DNA from: JBBREP01 sp963716525
Lineage (GTDB): Bacteria > Actinomycetota > Acidimicrobiia > IMCC26256 > PALSA-610
Length of the DNA: 64,000 nucleotides
NCBI GenBank assembly: GCA_963716525.1
Contig: OY970315.1
Location: 4,464,001 to 4,528,000, forward strand
Reading direction: 5' to 3'
Positions 63,971-64,000 of the stretch are shown here, piece by piece. The notes under the pieces are model-generated. The model saw only the letters and a list, made by a program, of their open reading frames with translations, was not told where the DNA came from and did no database searches. The position numbers were made by a program, and so were the translations under genes. Numbering within the stretch: the stretch's first letter is position 1; every line of letters starts with the position of its first letter.

Positions 63971-64000
63971 GGCGGGAACGTACCGCGCCCGTGATCGCTC

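Overview
The window looks like chromosomal DNA of a high-GC actinobacterium. It is GC-rich throughout, most genes touch or overlap by a few bases (ATGA/GTGA junctions), and GTG starts are common. The gene content (paired acyl-CoA dehydrogenases, FadD-type ligases, many CYPs, DUF35/lipid-transfer thiolases, an F420-type luciferase-like oxidoreductase, TetR regulators) is typical of actinobacteria that degrade steroids, terpenoids or other cyclic lipids. An uncultured Acidimicrobiia-like or mycobacteria-like lineage would fit, but nothing here fixes the taxon.

Layout. 1-5.2 kb: the 3' part of a fused ECF transporter, a secreted beta-helix protein and a crotonase. 5.3-11.9 kb (minus): aldehyde dehydrogenase, DapB-like dehydrogenase, SDR, P450 and a fused LivH-LivM permease. 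12-15.9 kb (plus): two acyl-CoA dehydrogenases, then a Rieske oxygenase with a small partner. 15.9-31.4 kb: amidohydrolases, P450, a TetR/CMD/SDR operon, luciferase-like oxidoreductase, ferredoxin-type reductase, CoA ligase, TauD-type dioxygenase, DUF35-thiolase fusion, crotonase and quinone-reductase-like gene. 31.4-34.9 kb is a foreign scar: half a tRNA-Ser, a lipoprotein, an IS1380-type element, a truncated secreted protein and a vapC remnant. 34.9-45 kb: CoA ligase, DUF35 protein, lipid-transfer thiolase, a second acyl-CoA dehydrogenase pair, crotonase, Liv-type binding protein, P450 and epoxide hydrolase. 45-53.3 kb (minus): SDRs, D-aminoacylase-like protein, VOC protein, amidohydrolase, aldo/keto reductase, P450, acyl-CoA dehydrogenase. 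53.4-64 kb: TetR regulators, SDR, lipoprotein hydrolase, CoA ligase, then housekeeping-like small genes.

Together the central genes supply uptake (Liv-type permease and binding protein), oxygenation (four P450s, one Rieske oxygenase plus a candidate reductase, TauD), CoA activation (three ligases), dehydrogenation (five FadE-type proteins), hydration (three crotonases), alcohol oxidation (SDRs) and retro-aldol cleavage (two DUF35/thiolase modules). The substrate is not identifiable from sequence. An imperfect 15-bp palindrome (GAGAATG-N-CATTCTC type) recurs in five divergent promoters of these genes, and two near-identical TetR paralogues are present, suggesting one shared regulon.

Many otherwise intact genes are broken by a 1- or 2-base indel, usually in a GCGC tract. 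I treat these as one gene each and give the break point; consensus sequence error is the most likely cause. No stretch of 300 bases or more lacks a gene or mobile element, and no rRNA, intact tRNA or CRISPR array was seen.
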